A model generated the notes under the pieces. The model was not told the DNA's origin and ran no database searches. It was given only the letters and a program-made list of their open reading frames with translations. Positions 21,110-23,961 of a stretch of 23,961 nucleotides of DNA are shown piece after piece. This stretch comes from a virus: positions 1 through 23,961 of IMG/VR virus record IMGVR_UViG_3300038309_000017. One strand, written 5' to 3'. Each line of letters starts with the position of its first letter. The first letter of the stretch is position 1. Made by a program: the position numbers and the translations under genes.

Positions 21110-22291
21110 TTATTGCTCCGTTTTCTTTTGAAAGGCCCGAGCGTTACGAGATTCTGGCACGGGAATTAGTTTTACAGAATTGTTTACCTTAGTGAATTTA
21201 GACAGAATGGCCTCTAACATGGGCCGCACTGCTGCCGGTGCTTTTTTGAGTGATTGTTTAGGGGTTAGCAGACCCTCCGTAGTTATGTCGACTCCGAACG
21301 AACTGAACAGCGCCTTAGCCTGGGCGTGGGGTACGTTCCAGTTCTCCCGTCCCGGTACCGCCTCGATAGTTAACGGGCTATCTGGGGCGCCGTTCCGGAT
21401 CCGGTGTATAAGTTCCAGCTCTATGGCCTCCTTACGCTCCTTCGCTATGGCGATACCCACCTCCAGGATACCCAGCTCCACGGCCATATCACGAGGGGAC
21501 ATATCGTCTATCTCGTATGGCGCCTGGACTAACTCTATGAAGTTGTACCGGGCCTGTCGGGTCGCACTGCAGCGGCCGAGGGCCTTACAGTAGCGGCAAT
21601 GAGGGCCGGTAGTCAGAGTCGGGTTATGGTCCGTCTCGTGGGCCGTATTGTGTAGCTTGTTCCAGAACGGCCGCAAGTCGGTGGCCAGGACGTCCCATAT
21701 CCGGGTAGTACCGCGGACGTAGTAGCAGAACGGCTGGACTACCCGAATAGACACCCGGAGGTGCTGCTGGGTATACCCGTCTACGTTGTAGTGGTTGAAT
21801 ACGCCCTTCGTGTAGTCGATGAGCTGCAGATTCTCCTTAGCGTCGACATGCCCGTGTCCGTTCTTATAGTCCCATATGAACAGGAGACCGAGCTCCGGCA
21901 GATACAGGCAAGCGTCCAGGGTACCCCAGTTATCGGGGTGGATATCAGGCATATATACCCGGAACTCCACCAGCAGACGGTCCAGGGAGTCGTACTTACG
22001 GCATACCGCCAGCACCTCGTCTACGAACTCCTGGGCCCCCTCGGCCATAGTCTCGTCGATAACTACTCCGTTAGGAGCTATCGCTCCGACGAACAGCCGG
22101 CAGTCTGCCGGGGCGCCATGGTCCCGAACCAGAGTAAGCACCTCCGAGCAGACCCAGTGCGTAGCGGTACCTATCCGGGCCGGTTCGGTCTCTACGTCCG
22201 GTATATGCCGTACCGCCAGGGGCTGGCCGCTGCAGTTACCCCAGTGTTCCGCAGAACTTGGGGGCCTGGGGGCGTGCTGCAGCCCTGTCAC
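21110..22291 (-). CDS. PD-(D/E)XK nuclease, DUF2800/Cas4-like
   Basis: The 393-residue protein starts at a GTG in a GTGA overlap with the upstream gene. It opens PSSAEHWGNCSGQPLAV, the usual DUF2800 start with an early Cys. GTATHWVCSEVL and GTLDACLYLPELGLLFIWDYKNGHG follow, which give the nuclease acidic residues and the D-x-K motif. A CRYCKALGRC cluster downstream may, with the earlier Cys, hold an iron-sulfur cluster as in Cas4/AddB-type enzymes. The C-terminal 130 residues are helical. The family is thought to process DNA ends in phage recombination or replication. Nearby SSB and helicase genes support a recombination/replication role. Confidence 0.83.
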   Translation of the reverse strand: MTGLQHAPRPPSSAEHWGNCSGQPLAVRHIPDVETEPARIGTATHWVCSEVLTLVRDHGAPADCRLFVGAIAPNGVVIDETMAEGAQEFVDEVLAVCRKYDSLDRLLVEFRVYMPDIHPDNWGTLDACLYLPELGLLFIWDYKNGHGHVDAKENLQLIDYTKGVFNHYNVDGYTQQHLRVSIRVVQPFCYYVRGTTRIWDVLATDLRPFWNKLHNTAHETDHNPTLTTGPHCRYCKALGRCSATRQARYNFIELVQAPYEIDDMSPRDMAVELGILEVGIAIAKERKEAIELELIHRIRNGAPDSPLTIEAVPGRENWNVPHAQAKALFSSFGVDITTEGLLTPKQSLKKAPAAVRPMLEAILSKFTKVNNSVKLIPVPESRNARAFQKKTEQ

Positions 22292-23079
22292 TTAGTCAAC
22301 TCCGCGTAGACTTTGGATACGTTCATAGCGATAACCGCTGCGTCCCCTGCGAATAGGTCCCCCATTTGCAGACCGACCTTAGGGAACGCGGCCATAAACT
22401 GCTCCTGGGTAAGCGACCCGTCGGCTTGCTTGGCAGATACCCAGGTCATAAGGTCCCCTGCAGTAGTCGGGGCCTGTTCGGCCGCTTGCGTCTGGGCCCC
22501 TCCGAACGCTGCAGAGGTATCATACGGGGGTGCAGACGCACCTTCCGATTCCGAGTAGGTAGTAGTCTCCTGTACCTCCGCAGTATTGGCAGACTTTCCC
22601 AGCTCCTCCAGGTACCACTTGTCGTATACCGCCCAGTCTACCTTGCGGGCCTTTTTCCACTGGCCGGCCCTGGCGTTACCTTCGCCATAGAACGGCTCGG
22701 CTGCCTTGGCGCATAGTACAGGGTTAAACTTAACGCCCTTCTCGTCCACATCCGCAGGGGAGCCTGTCTGGTTGTCGCCCGAATCCGTTGAACCCTCCGA
22801 GGCCGCACCGTCCGCACTCCCATCGAATAGGCCTCCCGGGTATTCCTTTGGGGGTTCGTTCGGCTCCTCGTACTTTGGGGCCCGGCCGTCGTCAGCCTGT
22901 TGCGGTAGGTCGGCTTTAGGACCTGCCAGCCTGTTTTCCTCCTCGGTAGCTTTGTACTCCGTCGAGTTATTAACGACCGTAGTAGCCCCGGCACTCTCAT
23001 AGCCGGCCAGCGCCAGGAGCGCCTCCCCGAACGCCTTCGCGGCCCGCTTATTGTCGGCCGGGAACTTGATTTCTATCAT
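22288..23079 (-). CDS. Phage replication-region protein of unknown function
   Basis: The 263-residue protein is the first gene of the minus-strand operon; ATG 23079 has GGAG upstream. Residues about 1-35 look folded (IEIKFPADNKRAAKAFGEAL), then a long Pro/Glu/Gly/Ser-rich linker follows. VDEKGVKFNPVLCAKAAE...GQWKKARKVD (about 113-150) resembles the 'GlpWd~rIH~~~k...G~WkkrRgvd' motif found in many phage proteins next to SSB and nuclease genes. YDTSAAFGG occurs at 186-194, identical to a segment of the SSB. A C-terminal helical domain (TAGDLMTWVSAKQADGSLTQ) follows. The function is not known; a scaffold or recombination accessory role would fit the place. Confidence 0.7.
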   Translation of the reverse strand: MIEIKFPADNKRAAKAFGEALLALAGYESAGATTVVNNSTEYKATEEENRLAGPKADLPQQADDGRAPKYEEPNEPPKEYPGGLFDGSADGAASEGSTDSGDNQTGSPADVDEKGVKFNPVLCAKAAEPFYGEGNARAGQWKKARKVDWAVYDKWYLEELGKSANTAEVQETTTYSESEGASAPPYDTSAAFGGAQTQAAEQAPTTAGDLMTWVSAKQADGSLTQEQFMAAFPKVGLQMGDLFAGDAAVIAMNVSKVYAELTK

Positions 23080-23103
23080 GCTGTAATCTCCGTTAGTTTC
23101 TTA

Positions 23104-23132
23104 TTTACGAGTTGGTCAGTATATGCTAATTT
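23104..23132 (+). promoter_or_regulatory. Candidate extended -10 promoter for the helicase gene
   Basis: On the plus strand TTTACG (23104-23109) and TAATTT (23127-23132) are 17 bases apart, and the -10 is preceded by TGC as in extended -10 promoters. The match is weak (four of six each). It overlaps the opposite-strand candidate promoter, so the two would compete for polymerase. Confidence 0.3.
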
Positions 23133-23145
23133 ACCATCACGTCAA
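23118..23145 (-). promoter_or_regulatory. Candidate sigma70-type promoter for the replication operon
   Basis: On the minus strand TTGACG (23145-23140) and TATACT (23123-23118) are 16 bases apart, each matching the consensus at five of six positions. They lie 39 bases before the ATG of the first replication gene. The 98-base gap at 23080-23177 is the only divergent gap in the window. Confidence 0.6.
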
Positions 23146-23177
23146 TAACCCAGGATTAAAAACATGGAATCTGATAC

Positions 23178-23961
23178 GTGATAAAGCTTCGAGACTACCA
23201 GCAGAAGTTCGTAGCGGCTATACAATCCGCTTTTACCTACCATAATTCGGTATTGGGCGTACTCCCTACCGGTGCCGGGAAGTGCCTGGGCAAGGACACT
23301 CCAGTATTGATGGCTAACGGGTCCACAAAGAAAGTGCAGGACGTGACCCCAGGTGACCTTCTACTAGGGCCGGACGGGACTCCGAGGCTCGTAATGAGCG
23401 TATGCTCAGGGATGGAGCCTCTGTACCGGATAGTACCCACGAAAGGAGACCCTTACGTCGTTAATGAGTCACACATATTAAGCCTACAAATATCGGGCAG
23501 AGACGCCGTTAAGTCTGCGGGGGGAACTCGGTACACACCTGGCGCCATAGCTAACTTGTCGGTCCAGGAATGGATCCATTCCTCTAAAACTTTCAAACAT
23601 GTAGCGAAAGGCTGGAGGGCGCCTGCTGTTCGTTTTTGGGGAGGAAATCGGCACATACCTATACCTCCGTATATCTTGGGGGTTTGGCTGGGGGACGGAA
23701 ACTCGCGAACAGCTAGCATATGTAACGTTGACCTTGAGGTAGTAGATTCGTGGCGGTCGTATGCAAAGTGCATAGGTCACAAAGTGACGTCCGAAGGGAC
23801 TCCTTCCTCTCCGGAATACCGAATAGCCGCTCCGGATGACTCTGCGTGCGGGAGAGGTTATAGAAGTAATTACGTACTGAATACCTTAAGGAAACTGGAC
23901 TTAATACAAAATAAACACATACCGCTCCGATATAAGTCCTCGTCTGTGCACGACCGTAGAG
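23178..23961 (+). CDS. Superfamily 2 DNA helicase interrupted by an intein (3' truncated)
   Basis: The GTG at 23178 is the only possible start, since an in-frame TGA lies two codons upstream. The first residues MIKLRDYQQKFVAAIQSAF are the Q-motif-like opening of SF2 helicases. GVLPTGAGK is the Walker A (P30-K35). Directly after the lysine comes Cys36, the first residue of an intein, so the helicase sequence stops at residue 35 and would resume past the window edge. The full protein probably unwinds DNA for replication or recombination, as it diverges from the SSB/nuclease/polymerase operon. The helicase is identified from only 35 extein residues, but the placement is typical of inteins in phage SF2 helicases. 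Confidence 0.82.
   Translation, partial: MIKLRDYQQKFVAAIQSAFTYHNSVLGVLPTGAGKCLGKDTPVLMANGSTKKVQDVTPGDLLLGPDGTPRLVMSVCSGMEPLYRIVPTKGDPYVVNESHILSLQISGRDAVKSAGGTRYTPGAIANLSVQEWIHSSKTFKHVAKGWRAPAVRFWGGNRHIPIPPYILGVWLGDGNSRTASICNVDLEVVDSWRSYAKCIGHKVTSEGTPSSPEYRIAAPDDSACGRGYRSNYVLNTLRKLDLIQNKHIPLRYKSSSVHDRR
23283..23961 (+). mobile_element. Intein with LAGLIDADG homing endonuclease domain (3' truncated)
   Basis: The insertion begins with Cys1 (codon 23283) in CLGKDTPVLMANGSTKKV, a typical block A. LLLGPDGTPR follows, and then block B reads NESHIL, where the N-x-x-H histidine (intein residue 64) assists the N-S acyl shift. From intein residue 131, ILGVWLGDGNSR is a first LAGLIDADG motif (block C) with the catalytic aspartate at 138, so a homing endonuclease is embedded. 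The second LAGLIDADG motif and blocks F/G with the terminal His-Asn lie outside the window. The element splices at protein level and can spread by cutting intein-less copies of the same helicase gene. Confidence 0.88.

Noticed and set aside
1-23961. CRISPR arrays, tRNA genes, rRNA, insertion sequences
   Set aside because: I saw no regularly spaced repeats, cloverleaf-like segments, transposase motifs or terminal inverted repeats. This is reading by eye; a tRNA or repeat scanner could still find a weak case.

Overview
The window is part of the genome of a long-tailed double-stranded DNA bacteriophage. It could also be a prophage, but no integrase, attachment site or bacterial gene is visible. 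A siphovirus with a non-contractile tail is indicated by lambda-like tail genes in lambda-like order: tube protein, G/GT frameshift pair, tape measure, L-like protein with its cysteine pattern, and a J-like tip protein. No sheath gene is seen. The L/J-type tail tip suggests a Gram-negative host, but the sequence does not identify the host. Genes are packed with 4-base ATGA/GTGA or TAATG overlaps, and GTG starts are frequent.

Plus strand, 1-16324, is the late structural operon. It opens with the 3' end of a collagen-like fibre or decoration protein, then an HK97 gp6-type connector and an SPP1 gp16-type head-closure protein. The morphogenesis series is then interrupted at 1190-5924 by a coupled seven-gene cassette. 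This encodes a DUF115/GT42-like protein, three GT-B-like proteins, a 2-oxoglutarate/Fe(II) oxygenase, a SAM methyltransferase and a DxD glycosyltransferase. Morphogenesis resumes with an HK97 gp10-like protein, a DUF3168 tail terminator, the tail tube protein, tail chaperones G and GT (slippery site GGGAAAG), the tape measure, two minor tail proteins and a 1335-residue tail-tip protein. That last protein carries a predicted Asp-box beta-propeller and a LamG-like domain.

Minus strand, 23079-16286, is a replication and nucleotide-metabolism operon read towards the tail genes. In transcription order it has a protein with a common phage replication-region motif, a PD-(D/E)XK (DUF2800/Cas4-like) nuclease, a single-strand DNA-binding protein, two small proteins and a family A DNA polymerase with proofreading domain. 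After a short gap holding a candidate promoter and palindrome come six small genes, including a P-loop kinase-like protein. The last of these overlaps the end of the tail-tip gene by 39 bases.

From 23178 a divergent plus-strand gene begins. It encodes a superfamily 2 helicase whose Walker A motif is interrupted by an intein, and the window ends inside the intein. Candidate divergent promoters lie at 23104-23145.

The least ordinary part is the sugar/hydroxylation/methylation cassette inside the virion operon. Its position suggests production together with virion proteins and possible modification of virion components, but this is inference.
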